Below, in pieces: positions 33,961-45,299 of a stretch of DNA of 64,000 nucleotides. This DNA is from Argyresthia goedartella. Lineage: Eukaryota > Arthropoda > Insecta > Lepidoptera > Argyresthiidae. The stretch covers positions 124,001-188,000 of the forward strand of contig OX463811.1 of the NCBI GenBank assembly GCA_949825045.1. The letters are read 5' to 3'. Each line of letters opens with the position of its first letter. Position 1 is the first letter of the stretch. The translations under genes and the position numbers were made by a program. Below the pieces are notes generated by a model. The model did not search any database. It was given only the letters and a program-made list of their open reading frames with translations, and was not told the DNA's origin.

Positions 33961-34180
33961 ACTTAGAAAAATCACGATCAATAAAAAGACTTGTAAAATT
34001 TCAAGAGTGTAATCTGGACTTAGAAAAATCACGATCAAAAAAAAGACTTGTAAAATTTCAAGAGTGTATTCTGAACTTAGAAAAATTACGATTAAAAAAA
34101 AGACTTGTAAAATTTCAAGAGTGTATTCTGAACTTAGAAAAATTACGATTAAAAAAAAAGACTTGTAAAATTTCACACTT
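33961..34180 (+). repeat. Four 57-bp repeats in the BEL leader
   Basis: ACTTAGAAAAAT recurs at 33961, 34018, 34075 and 34132, followed by AAAGACTTGTAAAATTTCA. The last copy runs into the poly-A tract. The repeats keep a short frame open from 33879, which is not a gene. Confidence 0.92.
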
Positions 34181-34182
34181 CG

Positions 34183-34238
<56 letters not shown>
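34183..34238 (+). repeat. Poly-A tract (56 A) before gag
   Basis: An uninterrupted A56 ends 37 bp before the gag start codon. It is unusual inside an LTR element leader; length may vary or be mis-assembled. Confidence 0.95.
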
Positions 34239-34240
<2 letters not shown>

Positions 34241-34275
34241 GAATTTAACTACGTCTACAAATCAGTTATATCAAG

Positions 34276-37200
34276 ATGGCTGAACTTTGCATGTCTCAGA
34301 TTGATCTTAAAGAAAGAATTGATAAGATTTTAACGAATACTAAAAAGACAAGTAAGAGTTTACGTACACTCGGATTTTATGAGACACGCTTAGAATTAGC
34401 GGAAGGTTATTGGAAAGAGTATAATACACAGAAGACACATATTCTAAGTACCGTTTCTGACAAGGTCGTTAAAGAAACAGGATTTAACATTCGAGAACAT
34501 TTCGATTTAACAGAAGAAAGTTATTTGGCACTCAAAACGTATATGAAAGAGGCGATCAACGAGTTAAAAAACGCTGACAAGAAACAACAGAATAATGAAA
34601 GCAGTGTATCGGTAGTGAGTGACAATTCAGAGGGAAAGGTTAAGCGGATGAAAGCTAAGCTTCCACCCATAGCCATACCTACCTTTTCAGGTAGTTACAG
34701 TGAATGGATGAGCTATAGAGATTTATTCACCACACTCATCCACAAGGAACCAGGTCTCTCAAAGATTGAAAAACACCATTACTTGAAGTCAAGTTTGTCA
34801 GGTGAAGCCGAACAATTGCTGAGACATTTTACTCTTACGGAAGCTAATTATGAAAAGTCTTGGAAGACACTAGAAGAGAGATACAATAACAAAAGAGTTA
34901 TTGTGAGCAACATCCTCAATCGCCTACTTAACCAAAAGAAGCTGACAATAGAATGCGCAAGTGGTCTGAAAGAATTATTGGACACAACAAAAGAATGCCT
35001 TAATTCTCTGGATAATTTGGACATCGACACTTCTGCATGGGATGCGATTGTGGTACATATAGTAGTCTCCAAGTTGGATATCGAGACACACAAACTTTGG
35101 GAACAATCACTTGGATCCACAACAGAAATACCAAAGTTTACCACATTAGCTCAGCATCTGGAGAATCGCTTCCGATCGATGGAGATGATTAGCGTCACAC
35201 AAAGAAAAGAGTTTGCCAAACCACCACCACGTCCTGCACCAAAAACTACAACTGTAAAAACTTTCGTCGCAGAAATAGAAAGCACCTGCACCTACTGCAA
35301 TCAGAACCATTACTTATGCCACTGTAAAGATTTTGCCACACTAGATATTCCACAACGTCAAGAATTTGTAAAGAATAACGGAATATGCTTCAATTGTCTT
35401 GTAAAAGGACACTCCGTTAGTCACTGCCGACAAAGCACATCCTGCAAAAAGTGTTACCGTCGTCACCACACGTTGCTCCATGCTACGCACACGCACAAGA
35501 CAGCTGTCACACCTGAGAAACCCGAGGAAACACAAGCTATAAGCATGAAAACTGAATTCATGAATTCGCAAGTTTTGCTAGCTACAGCACTGGTTGCAGT
35601 TCAAGCTATAAACGGAGAGACACACATTCTCCGAGCCCTCATTGATCAAGGATCTCAGGCCTCCTTTGTTACTGAAGCTGCTTCTCAACTACTCAATCTC
35701 AAGCGCACAAGTGTTAATGGCAAAATCTCTGGAATATCTGACACATCAGTGATAACTACAAAGTCTATGGTCACACTATCATTCCACTCTCTGCACAATC
35801 GAGAAATGACACCAATCACAGTCAACGCATATGTCCTAAGGAGACTTACCTCATTGCTACCCTCCCATGAGTTTCCTGTGGATGCTTGGCCATCACTTGA
35901 AAAATTAAACCTCGCAGACCCACAACTCCACAAACCTGGCTCCATTGACATTTTACTTGGTGCCGAAGTGCACGCACAAATCATGCTAGAAGGATTAAAG
36001 AGACACGACACATTAATCGCACTAAATTCACGTCTAGGCTGGTTGATATCTGGCAAAATAGAGAAAACTCCAACCACCCAGCCACACAACATAGTAGTTG
36101 CTCATGCGAATTTTGAGGTTGATCAATTGCTAAGAAAGTTTTGGGAGATTGAAGAATACTTACCACACACGAAGCCTATGGCGAAATTAGAGACGTTGTG
36201 TGAAGAGCATTACAAGAATACTCACACTCGGAACACTGACGGTCGTTACATCGTGAGTCTCCCCTTCAAAGATGATTCAGACACCAACTTAGGTGATTCC
36301 AGGCCACTGGCAGTCAATCGTTTACTTCAAATGGAGAGACGTACTGCACGCCAACCTGAATTAAGAGACGAGTACTGTAAGTTCATGCAACAGTACCTTA
36401 AAGATGGTCACATGGAAAAGGTACCTGAAAAAGAAAAGAAAAATGAATATACACAAAGGGATAAAAGGATATATTACTTACCTCATCACGCAGTCGTTAG
36501 AGAATCTAGCATCAGCACAAAACTCAGAGTGGTCTTCGACGGAAGTGCCAAACCTGAAAAAGGAAATTCACTCAATGACGAATTGCTAATTGGTCCTCCT
36601 CTACAAGCAGACATTCGAGATTTAGTTACGAGATGGAGACAATACAAATTTTGCTTAGTAGCTGATATACAGAAAATGTATAGACAAATACTTATATCCA
36701 AAGAAGACACCGAATATCAAAGAATTCTGTGGCGGGAAGCACCGAACAAACCAATAGAAGAATATCGGCTACTTACTGTAACATACGGTACTTCTTGCGC
36801 ACCGTTTTTGGCGATTCGAACACTGCATCAACTTGCTATAGACGAACGTGAAGAATTCCCTGAAGAAGTCGAGAAGCTGAAAGTCGATTTATACATGGAC
36901 GATCTGATGACGGGTGCGTCCACTGAAGAGACTGCGGTTCAACTGCAGACACGCTTGACAGCGCTACTGTCTAGAGGTGGCTTTCCTTTGCACAAGTGGG
37001 CTTCGAACAGTGAATTAGTGTTGAGTAATATCCCAAACTCTAATAAAGAACCTCAAAGCTCGGTGAATATCCAAGTTGATGAATCAGTGAAAACTTTGGG
37101 TATAATGTGGAAACCTCAAAATGACAATTTCGAGTTGAAAATACAAATCGACTGTAAGAATACACACTTTGCCACAAAAAGAAATGTTTTGTCTGCAATA

Positions 37201-39468
37201 GCTAAGACTTTCGACCCCCTGGGTTGGTTGGCACCAAGTGTCATAGTTCTAAAGATGTTTATGCAAAAATTATGGGCTGCTGGCTTAGGTTGGGATACAG
37301 AACTACCAGATGAACTCAAAAATGAATGGTTAACTTACTTAGAGAAATTTGTTAACATGAAACCCATTCAACTACCTCGATGGTTAGGAATTTCTGTCGC
37401 CACAATTCATGTTGAACTTCACGGCTTCAGTGATGCTTCTGAAACCGCATATGCTGGGGTGGTGTACCTCAGAGTTTGGGATGGCCAAGACGTCAGAGTT
37501 AGTTTGATTATAAGTAAAACTAAAGTTGCCCCCGTAAAACAAGTGTCTGTGGCTCGCCTTGAACTCTGCGGTGCCGTGCTATTATCTAAGATGTTATACG
37601 ATGTAAAGACAAGTCTAAAAATACCTGACGATCGTGTTTTTGCATGGTCCGATTCTACCATAGTTCTGTCGTGGTTGCGAAAAACTCCAAATACCTGGAC
37701 AACGTTTGTTGCGAACCGTACCACAGAAGTGTTGAATGTCACTAACAGTAGCCAGTGGAATCATGTAAGTTCCTCTGAAAATCCAGCCGATTGTGCTACA
37801 CGAGGTGTTAATCCAGAGGAGCTCCCAAACAAAGAACTATGGTGGCATGGCGCACCTTTTTTGAAACAGAAAGATATTTGTTACCAACAATTTGTAGCTA
37901 TTGCCGAAGACGAGTTACCTGAAAGAAAGAAACTTACAAAATTTACTTATCATTGTGTAGATGATGATACTGAAGAACATCTTAATAGGTACTCAACACT
38001 GTTAAAATTGGTTCGAGTCACTGCGTACTGCATTCGATTTGTAAACAAATGTAAATCTCACAAAAACCAAGACAATATACAACCGCTGCCTTCCTATTTG
38101 ACAGTGAGTGAAATTCGAAATGCCTCCAATATATGTATACGACTTTCACAAGCTAAACATTTCACAGCGGAAATTGAACTGTTAACACATGGTAAATCTG
38201 TAACCAAATGCAGTAAGATATATGCATTAAATCCATTTCTAGATGATTCGAGAATTCTGAGAGTGGGTGGACGTCTAACCAATGCTGATATAGCGTTTGA
38301 TTTGAAATTTCCAATTGTTCTGATGAATAAAAGTAAGCTTGCGGAGCTTATAGCTACTGAAGCTCATCACAAAACTTTGCATGGTGGCCATCAACTCACA
38401 CTCAATTATGTTAGACGTAAGTACTGGATAGTTGGAGCTAAACAACTTATAAAGAAAACTGTAAGAAAATGTATACCATGTTTTAAGCAGTATGCAACAC
38501 CAATCACTCCATTCATGGGCAATTTACCCCAGTGCAGAGTCACACCAACCCGACCATTTCGCAGTAGCGGTGTAGATTATGCTGGTCCTTTTACTCTAAA
38601 GCTGTACACAGGTAGATGTGCGAGAACTTGTAAAGCATATATTTGTTTGTTTGTTTGTACTGTGACAAAAGCCATTCACCTTGAACTGGTGAGTGATCTC
38701 ACAAGCTCAGCCTTTTTAGCAGCATTTAAAAGATTCACGTCGCGTCGTGGCCATTGTAGCGACTTGTGGAGCGATTGTGGAACCAACTTCATAGGAGCCT
38801 CACGCGAGTTAGATCTTGCTTTTAAAAATAGAAAATCACAAGTAGTTGCGGAAATTGCTGAATTGTTATCCAATGATGCCACAAATTGGCACTTCAATCC
38901 CCCTAGTAGTCCCCACTTTGGCGGATTGTGGGAAAGCGGTGTAAAATCCGTAAAAGGTCATTTGAAACGTGTTATCGGACAAACTTGTCTCACTTTCGAA
39001 GAATTTGCAACCTTTTTGACCCAAGTTGAAGCTTGTGTTAATTCTCGTCCTTTAACTTTAATATGTTCCTCTCTCGATGAACCTCCACTTACCCCTGGAC
39101 ATTTTCTCATAGGAGAACCTCCAATTACAATACCGGAAGAAGATTATACGAATGCCAAATTGAATTCCTTAAAACGTTGGCAAACTGTTCAGCGCTTGGT
39201 GCAATGTTTATGGCAGCGATGGCAAATTGAATATCTGACTAATCTGCAGCATCGTTACAAATGGAACAAAAATGTTCCAGACATTGACATAGGTACTATC
39301 GTTTTAGTAAAAGATGAACATTTACCTCCGGGAAAATGGCTTTTGGGTAGAGTTGTTACAAAACACCCGGGAACAGATGGTATAACTCGAGTTGTTTCAC
39401 TACGGTACAAAAATTGTATATTTAAAAGACCTCTTACTAAGTTATGTCCTCTGCCCCTGGATGATTAA
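34276..39468 (+). CDS. gag-pol: BEL/Pao gag-pol polyprotein, intact, 1730 aa
   Basis: A single frame from ATGGCTGAACTTTG with good context (AAGATGG). Gag: a helical N-terminus, then a DUF1759-like region (about 125-270, PPIAIPTFSG...WMSYRDLF), and zinc knuckles (Cys338 region; C371-x2-C-x4-H-x4-C384; C390-x2-C393 with H397/H402). Protease: Asp457 in IDQGSQ, the BEL/Pao variant of DSG. RT: LRVVFDGSAK (750-759), Asp797 in VADIQKMYRQ, and YMDD at 873-876. RNase H: Asp1053, Glu1096, Asp1126, and a final Asp near 1172 (ENPADC). Integrase: HHCC finger (His1365/1369, Cys1399/1402) and a D-D-E triad of Asp1434, Asp1500 and Glu1553. A DUF5641-type C-terminus (about 1610-1725) follows. All catalytic residues are present and no frame is broken. 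Function by family: particle formation, reverse transcription and integration. Confidence 0.98.
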   Translation: MAELCMSQIDLKERIDKILTNTKKTSKSLRTLGFYETRLELAEGYWKEYNTQKTHILSTVSDKVVKETGFNIREHFDLTEESYLALKTYMKEAINELKNADKKQQNNESSVSVVSDNSEGKVKRMKAKLPPIAIPTFSGSYSEWMSYRDLFTTLIHKEPGLSKIEKHHYLKSSLSGEAEQLLRHFTLTEANYEKSWKTLEERYNNKRVIVSNILNRLLNQKKLTIECASGLKELLDTTKECLNSLDNLDIDTSAWDAIVVHIVVSKLDIETHKLWEQSLGSTTEIPKFTTLAQHLENRFRSMEMISVTQRKEFAKPPPRPAPKTTTVKTFVAEIESTCTYCNQNHYLCHCKDFATLDIPQRQEFVKNNGICFNCLVKGHSVSHCRQSTSCKKCYRRHHTLLHATHTHKTAVTPEKPEETQAISMKTEFMNSQVLLATALVAVQAINGETHILRALIDQGSQASFVTEAASQLLNLKRTSVNGKISGISDTSVITTKSMVTLSFHSLHNREMTPITVNAYVLRRLTSLLPSHEFPVDAWPSLEKLNLADPQLHKPGSIDILLGAEVHAQIMLEGLKRHDTLIALNSRLGWLISGKIEKTPTTQPHNIVVAHANFEVDQLLRKFWEIEEYLPHTKPMAKLETLCEEHYKNTHTRNTDGRYIVSLPFKDDSDTNLGDSRPLAVNRLLQMERRTARQPELRDEYCKFMQQYLKDGHMEKVPEKEKKNEYTQRDKRIYYLPHHAVVRESSISTKLRVVFDGSAKPEKGNSLNDELLIGPPLQADIRDLVTRWRQYKFCLVADIQKMYRQILISKEDTEYQRILWREAPNKPIEEYRLLTVTYGTSCAPFLAIRTLHQLAIDEREEFPEEVEKLKVDLYMDDLMTGASTEETAVQLQTRLTALLSRGGFPLHKWASNSELVLSNIPNSNKEPQSSVNIQVDESVKTLGIMWKPQNDNFELKIQIDCKNTHFATKRNVLSAIAKTFDPLGWLAPSVIVLKMFMQKLWAAGLGWDTELPDELKNEWLTYLEKFVNMKPIQLPRWLGISVATIHVELHGFSDASETAYAGVVYLRVWDGQDVRVSLIISKTKVAPVKQVSVARLELCGAVLLSKMLYDVKTSLKIPDDRVFAWSDSTIVLSWLRKTPNTWTTFVANRTTEVLNVTNSSQWNHVSSSENPADCATRGVNPEELPNKELWWHGAPFLKQKDICYQQFVAIAEDELPERKKLTKFTYHCVDDDTEEHLNRYSTLLKLVRVTAYCIRFVNKCKSHKNQDNIQPLPSYLTVSEIRNASNICIRLSQAKHFTAEIELLTHGKSVTKCSKIYALNPFLDDSRILRVGGRLTNADIAFDLKFPIVLMNKSKLAELIATEAHHKTLHGGHQLTLNYVRRKYWIVGAKQLIKKTVRKCIPCFKQYATPITPFMGNLPQCRVTPTRPFRSSGVDYAGPFTLKLYTGRCARTCKAYICLFVCTVTKAIHLELVSDLTSSAFLAAFKRFTSRRGHCSDLWSDCGTNFIGASRELDLAFKNRKSQVVAEIAELLSNDATNWHFNPPSSPHFGGLWESGVKSVKGHLKRVIGQTCLTFEEFATFLTQVEACVNSRPLTLICSSLDEPPLTPGHFLIGEPPITIPEEDYTNAKLNSLKRWQTVQRLVQCLWQRWQIEYLTNLQHRYKWNKNVPDIDIGTIVLVKDEHLPPGKWLLGRVVTKHPGTDGITRVVSLRYKNCIFKRPLTKLCPLPLDD

Positions 39469-39530
39469 TAGGGTAGATATTTCTATAATTTGTTGTTATG
39501 TGCGATTTGTTTAAGGACCGTATTGTCCTT

Positions 39531-39542
39531 AGGCGGCGATGA
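39531..39542 (+). other. Polypurine-tract-like sequence
   Basis: AGGCGGCGATGA directly before the 3' LTR. Purine-rich but interrupted, so the call depends on position. Confidence 0.55.
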
Positions 39543-39753
39543 TGTTTAAATGATGTCAATTATACTAAGTGTTTAGTTTTAAACCACACCACTAGATGGC
39601 GTTGGTAGTACTTTGCCTCGCGGTATCGTAAGGTTTTCATCTCAGCTTATATTTCTAACATGTAATTTGAATTGTTGAGTTTTAACTAAGAGTTTAACAA
39701 GTACTTAAATACAGTGCAGTGAGTAAAGTAAAGTGAAGTGTTTTAGTTCTCCA
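39543..39753 (+). repeat. 3' LTR, 211 bp
   Basis: Same 211 bases as 33666-33876 by reading. Ends TTAGTTCTCCA before the CTAAC target duplicate. Confidence 0.97.
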
Positions 39754-42241
39754 CTAACCTACAACCCAATTGAAATTTAGCCACTATAACCTACTCTAGA
39801 CAACTTTGGCTTTTCTTTGCATACATTACGCTCCGGGGTTGCTTCTTCTAAGTTCCAACCTAACCTACAACCCAATTGAAATTTAGCCACTATAACCTAC
39901 TCTAGACAACTTTGGCTTTTCTTTGCATACATTACGGTCCGGGGTTGCTTCTTCTAAGTTCCAACCTTACCTACAACCCAATTGAAATTTAGCCACTATA
40001 ACCTACTCTAGACAACCTTGGCTTTTCTTTGCATACATTACGCTCCGGGGTTGCTTCTTCTAAGTTCCAACCTAACCTACAACCCAATTGAAATTTAGCC
40101 ACTATAACCTACTCTAGACAACTTTGGCTTTTCTTTGCATACATTACGCTCCGGGGTTGCTTCTTCTAAGTTCCAACCTAACCTACAACCCAATTGAAAT
40201 TTAGCCACTATAACCTACTCTAGACAACTTTGGCTTTTCTTTGCATACATTACGCTCCGGGGTTGCTTCTTCTAAGTTCCAACCTAACCTACAACCCAAT
40301 TGAAATTTAGCCACTATAACCTACTCTAGACAACTTTGGCTTTTCTTTGCATACATTACGCTCCGGGGTTGCTTCTTCTAAGTTCCAACCTAACCTTCAA
40401 CCCAATTGAAATTTAGCCACTATAACCTACTCTAGACAACTTTGGCTTTTCTTTGCATACATTACGCTCCGGGGTTGCTTCTTCTAAGTTCCAACCTAAC
40501 CTACAACCCAATTGAAATTTAGCCACTATAACCTACTCTAGACAACTTTGGCTTTTCTTTGCATACATTACGCTCCGGGGTTGCTTCTTCTAAGTTCCAA
40601 CCTAACCTACAACCCAATTGAAATTTAGCCACTATAACCTACTCTAGACAACTTTGGCTTTTCTTTGCATACATTACGCTCCGGGGTTGCTTCTTCTAAG
40701 TTCCAACCTAACCTACAACCCAATTGAAATTTAGCCACTATAACCTACTCTAGACAACTTTGGCTTTTCTTTGCATACATTACGCTCCGGGGTTGCTTCT
40801 TCTAAGTTCCAACCTAACCTACAACCCAATTGAAATTTAGCCACTATAACCTACTCTAGACAACTTTGGCTTTTCTTTGCATACATTACGCTCCGGGGTT
40901 GCTTCTTCTAAGTTCCAACCTAACCTTCAACCCGATTGAAATTTAGCCACTATAACCTACTCTAGACAACTTTGGCTTTTCTTTGCATACATTACGCTCC
41001 GGGGTTGCTTCTTCTAAGTTCCAACCTAACCTACAACCCAATTGAAATTTAGCCACTATAACCTACTCTAGACAACTTTGGCTTTTCTTTGCATACATTA
41101 CGCTCCGGGGTTGCTTCTTCTAAGTTCCAACCTAACCTACAACCCAATTGAAATTTAGCCACTATAACCTACTCTAGACAACTTTGGCTTTTCTTTGCAT
41201 ACATTACGCTCCGGGGTTGCTTCTTCTAAGTTCCAACCTAACCTACAACCCAATTGAAATTTAGCCACTATAACCTACTCTAGACAACTTTGGCTTTTCT
41301 TTGCATACATTACGCTCCGGGGTTGCTTCTTCTAAGTTCCAACCTAACCTACAACCCAATTGAAATTTAGCCACTATAACCTACTCTAGACAACTTTGGC
41401 TTTTCTTTGCATACATTACGCTCCGGGGTTGCTTCTTCTAAGTTCCAACCTAACCTACAACCCAATTGAAATTTAGCCACTATAACCTACTCTAGACAAC
41501 TTTGGCTTTTCTTTGCATACATTACGCTCCGGGGTTGCTTCTTCTAAGTTCCAACCTAACCTACAACCCAATTGAAATTTAGCCACTATAACCTACTCTA
41601 GACAACTTTGGCTTTTCTTTGCATACATTACGCTCCGGGGTTGCTTCTTCTAAGTTCCAACCTAACCTACAACCCAATTGAAATTTAGCCACTATAACCT
41701 ACTCTAGACAACTTTGGCTTTTCTTTGCATACATTACGCTCCGGGGTTGCTTCTTCTAAGTTCCAACCTAACCTACAACCCAATTGAAATTTAGCCACTA
41801 TAACCTACTCTAGACAACTTTGGCTTTTCTTTGCATACATTACGCTCCGGGGTTGCTTCTTCTAAGTTCCAACCTAACCTACAACCCAATTGAAATTTAG
41901 CCACTATAACCTACTCTAGACAACTTTGGCTTTTTTTTGCATACATTACGCTCCGGGGTTGCTTCTTCTAAGTTCCAACCTAACCTACAACCCAGTTGAA
42001 ATTTAGCCACTATAACCTACTCTAGACAACTTTGGCTTTTCTTTGCATACATTACGCTCCGGGGTTGCTTCTTCTAAGTTCCAACCTAACCTACAACCCA
42101 ATTGAAATTTAGCCACTATAACCTACTCTAGACAACTTTGGCTTTTCTTTGCATACATTACGCTCCGGGGTTGCTTCTTCTAAGTTCCAACCTAACCTAC
42201 AACCCAATTGAAATTTAGCCACTATAACCTACTCTAGACAA
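39754..42241. repeat. 106-bp satellite, right block, about 23.5 copies
   Basis: Continues the left block after the BEL insertion. It is more homogeneous: it lacks most left-block variants but has its own (CCTTCAACCC near 40393 and 40924, five units apart). It ends in CTCTAGACAAACTTGCC at 42241. Confidence 0.98.
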
Positions 42242-42533
42242 ACTTGCCATTCTGTGTTCCGTTATTGAAGTTGCCCACTCTGCATTTCTAGTGGCTCACT
42301 TAGTCATTTGGTCGCACGGCTATATATTTAATATCTGCAATGCCCACTTTTTGTAAGCTTGTTCAGGATTTTATTATTTTTCGACCGATTCCGAGGATCG
42401 AACTGTTTGAAAAAAATTCTCTATACCTCATAATACCTATACAAAATTATAATAATATAAACAGTTTACCATAACAACATAACATAGCTTCACGCCTTTT
42501 CCATATAAAAACACCAGCAAAACAACAAAAATG

Positions 42534-42968
42534 TAACCCTGTTGGATGCAACTCTAGTTAAGTAACCCTGTTGGATGCAACTCTAGTTAAGTAACCCTGT
42601 TGGATGTAACTCTAGTTAAGTAACCCTGTTGGATGCAACTCTAGTTAAGTAACCCTGTTGGATGTAACTCTAGTTAAGTAACCCTGTTGGATGTAACTCT
42701 AGTTAAGTAACCCTGTTGGATGCAACTCTAGTTAAGTAAGCCTGTTGGATGTAACTCTAGTTAAGTAACCCTGTTGGATGCAACTCTAGTTAAGTAACCC
42801 TGTTGGATGCAACTCTAGTTAAGTAACCCTGTTGGATGTAACTCTAGTTAAGTAACCCTGTTGGATGCAACTCTAGTTAAGTAACCCTGTTGGATGCAAC
42901 TCTAGTTAAGTAACCCTGTTGGATGCAACTCTAGTTAAGTAACCCTGTTGGATGCAACTCTAGTTAAG
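42534..42968. repeat. 29-bp tandem array, 15 copies
   Basis: TAACCCTGTTGGATGCAACT recurs every 29 bp; GATGCAAC and GATGTAAC alternate irregularly. There are no spacers, so it is not CRISPR-like. Confidence 0.97.
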
Positions 42969-43351
42969 AACGCGTTTATGAATGCAGAAGGAAACATAAA
43001 CTGTATTACAAATGTTTATTTCGAACTTCAATGTTTCAACGCAATATTTCTCAATAATGCCCTACAGAGATACCATCATCTTTTGTTAACATCATTTGGA
43101 CATTTTGAATATGCTGATCTCTTAGAATGCTCTCTTTCTTTTTTCTATTTTTGAATGGAGGAACATTATTTTCCACCTGCTTCCTCAAAGCAACAACAAC
43201 ACATCATCTGTAAATACTTTTAATATTTGCAGTAAAGTGGCCTTCTTCCTTCTGCATTCATTGTTTATTTTTACATGCCATCCCTCTATAAAATTATTTG
43301 TTCGGTGGTCTTCGCCAAAAACACACCAAGCAAGGCCTGTGTTGAGCTAGA

Positions 43352-44029
43352 TTAACCCCATACAGTCCTGTCATTTAAGTAATCTCGAACATTGTAATAT
43401 CCCTTTTTCGACAAAGTCGCTTTAACATGCTTTTTAAATTGCTCAAATGGCAATTTCAAAATCTCCAGAGGTATCTTATTATAGTAGAGAATGCACTGAC
43501 CCTCGAAAGAATTGCTAACCTTCGCGAGTCTAAATCGGGGCGCACACAGTCTGTGATTATTTCTTAGGTTAACATTGCAGCTATCGCTAAGTTTGGTAAA
43601 TGTTGTTAGGTTCTTGCGTACATACATTATATTTTCGAAAATAAATTGACTAGCTACAGTAAGTATGTCAATTTCTTTAAAAAGCTCTCTTAAGGAGTCT
43701 GTTCGTTTTAAATTATAAATTGTTCGAATAGCTCTTTTCTGTAAAATAAAAATAGTTTGAATATCCGCTGCTTTCCCCCACAACAAGATACCATAGGACA
43801 TCACACTATGAAAGTAACTAAAATATACTAGCCTAGATGTAGCCACATCCGTCACCATAATGGAGGATTGGTAGTACAAATACCCTTCTGTAGCGTTGCT
43901 TTTACATGACGTATGTTTTCCCAGATGGGGTTGCAGAAGCACAATTTCACATAATATGACAGTAGACTTCACATAAAATAGGTTTATATTTTTGACAGGT
44001 GTCACTATTTTTGGTATTAGTAGTTGCAA
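43352..44029 (-). pseudogene. LINE reverse-transcriptase C-terminal fragment
   Basis: A 225-codon frame with YFHSVMSYGILLWG, FILQKRAIRTIYNLK and a basic C-terminus (KKGYYNVRDYLND). This is the region after the RT core in CR1/Jockey-type LINEs, where similar FHSxLxYGxxxWG and QKRAIR words occur. The 5' part (RT core, endonuclease) is missing, so it is a 5'-truncated copy, as target-primed integration usually leaves. It could belong to the same family as the decayed LINE at 58316-62100. Confidence 0.75.
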
Positions 44030-45109
44030 TTGAAATCGGCCAGTAGAAATGGATGATACTGTGGAGGAATTATAACATCCTCAACATTTTCAAAACATGT
44101 TTTTTGCATACGAACAGCATCCTTCCTTCTGTTGTATAAGTTGTTTCAAACAGACTTAAACGGTGGAATTACATTTACTAAATCAACTCCAGAATCCTGC
44201 ATGGCTACTAAAGTGCCTGCTAATAGCAGGAATTCTGTAGGTTCTTGAGCGGCCCTTTCTTTACATGCATGCATTTGTATATCTATCACATTTTTGGCGA
44301 TATTTGGAGAGCAATTGTCGCTATGCATTTTTGACTTCAGTATATTTTCGTTCTGTAAATGAAGAATCATCGATTCATGAGAAGTTCCAACTTAACCTAA
44401 TTGTCACTCATCGGGTACGGAACCCTAAAAATAGACCTTTACTGTAACAGCACCAATGCATGCTTTTCTTGAACATTTCGATATTGATGAACCATGTTCA
44501 TATGATTTATTTTTACAATACTGATGTCCTCCATAAAGCAACGCCGCCGGCCGTACCGCTTCTTCTCTTCAACAATACAGCACTCAGGTTTTCCTGTTCT
44601 CCTTCCATTTGTACACAATATATCCTGCAGCTACGTAAAATGCAAAATATATTTAGTGAAAAAGTTACGTCAAATTTAACTAGTGACAAATAAATTATGC
44701 TTCTCAGTCATGATTATTTTTAAGTGCTTTTTCCAAAGAGGCTCCATATTAAAAGGTGAAATCATGATGAAATAACACTTGAGTTATCATATGTGTGTAT
44801 CTAGCTAGGTAGTTACTATTATTTTATGAAGTTTTGTAGCTAAACCATTACAAATTATATTATTTATCTTTTTATTTTTATTTTGCTGTGTAGCTGGGGT
44901 ACAGGTATTATGAAGAATAGAGAAGCTATCAAGTTCTAGTCTAACAATTTAAAAGGAAATATTCCAAACAGTTCGATCCACGGACTGAGTCTAAAAATTT
45001 GAAAAAAAAAATCTCAAACAGTTAGATCACGGGAATCGGCCGAACAGTTTGGAAAAAAATGTCCAAACAGTTCGATGGTTGGACTACTGGTATGACAGTA
45101 TGGAATAAA

Positions 45110-45299
45110 GGAATATTTCGACATATGACATTCAAATTTCGAACGCCGACGCCCGCCTTCGTGCCGCCCTAGTTTGTCAGTGAAGTTGGTACTACTGAAC
45201 AACCTTAACAAGTGCAGAGCAATGATCAATGCCACAATGCCCGTCGAACATGCGGTTCCTGAACACATCAAAGAGAGCTTATGATATGTGTGTAGATAA
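45110..45299 (+). mobile_element. Truncated TATCTACACAC MITE
   Basis: Shares GAACGCCGACGCCCGCCT, AAGTTGGTACTACTGAACAA and TTATGATATGTGTGTAGATA with the copy at 49923-50243; the other end is missing. Confidence 0.75.

Larger units (their letters stand above)
33666..39753 (+). mobile_element. Complete BEL/Pao LTR retrotransposon (6088 bp)
   Basis: Two 211-bp LTRs with TG...CA ends, a 5-bp target duplication, a primer-binding-site candidate, a 400-bp leader, one uninterrupted gag-pol frame and a purine-rich stretch before the 3' LTR. The domain order (gag, zinc knuckles, protease, RT, RNase H, integrase) is that of BEL/Pao. No env-like frame follows. The LTRs read identical, so insertion is recent, and it may be active. 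It sits in the 106-bp satellite, inside an intron of the minus-strand gene and antisense to it. Confidence 0.97.

Noticed and set aside
33879..34241. 120-codon frame ending in poly-Lys
   Set aside because: It is the BEL leader: 57-bp repeats plus the A56 tract.
34848..38897. Minus-strand frames inside the BEL element
   Set aside because: Antisense shadows of the intact gag-pol frame.
42534..42968. CRISPR-like regular repeats (also the 34-, 36- and 53-bp arrays)
   Set aside because: Repeats are head to tail without unique spacers, in a eukaryotic sequence.
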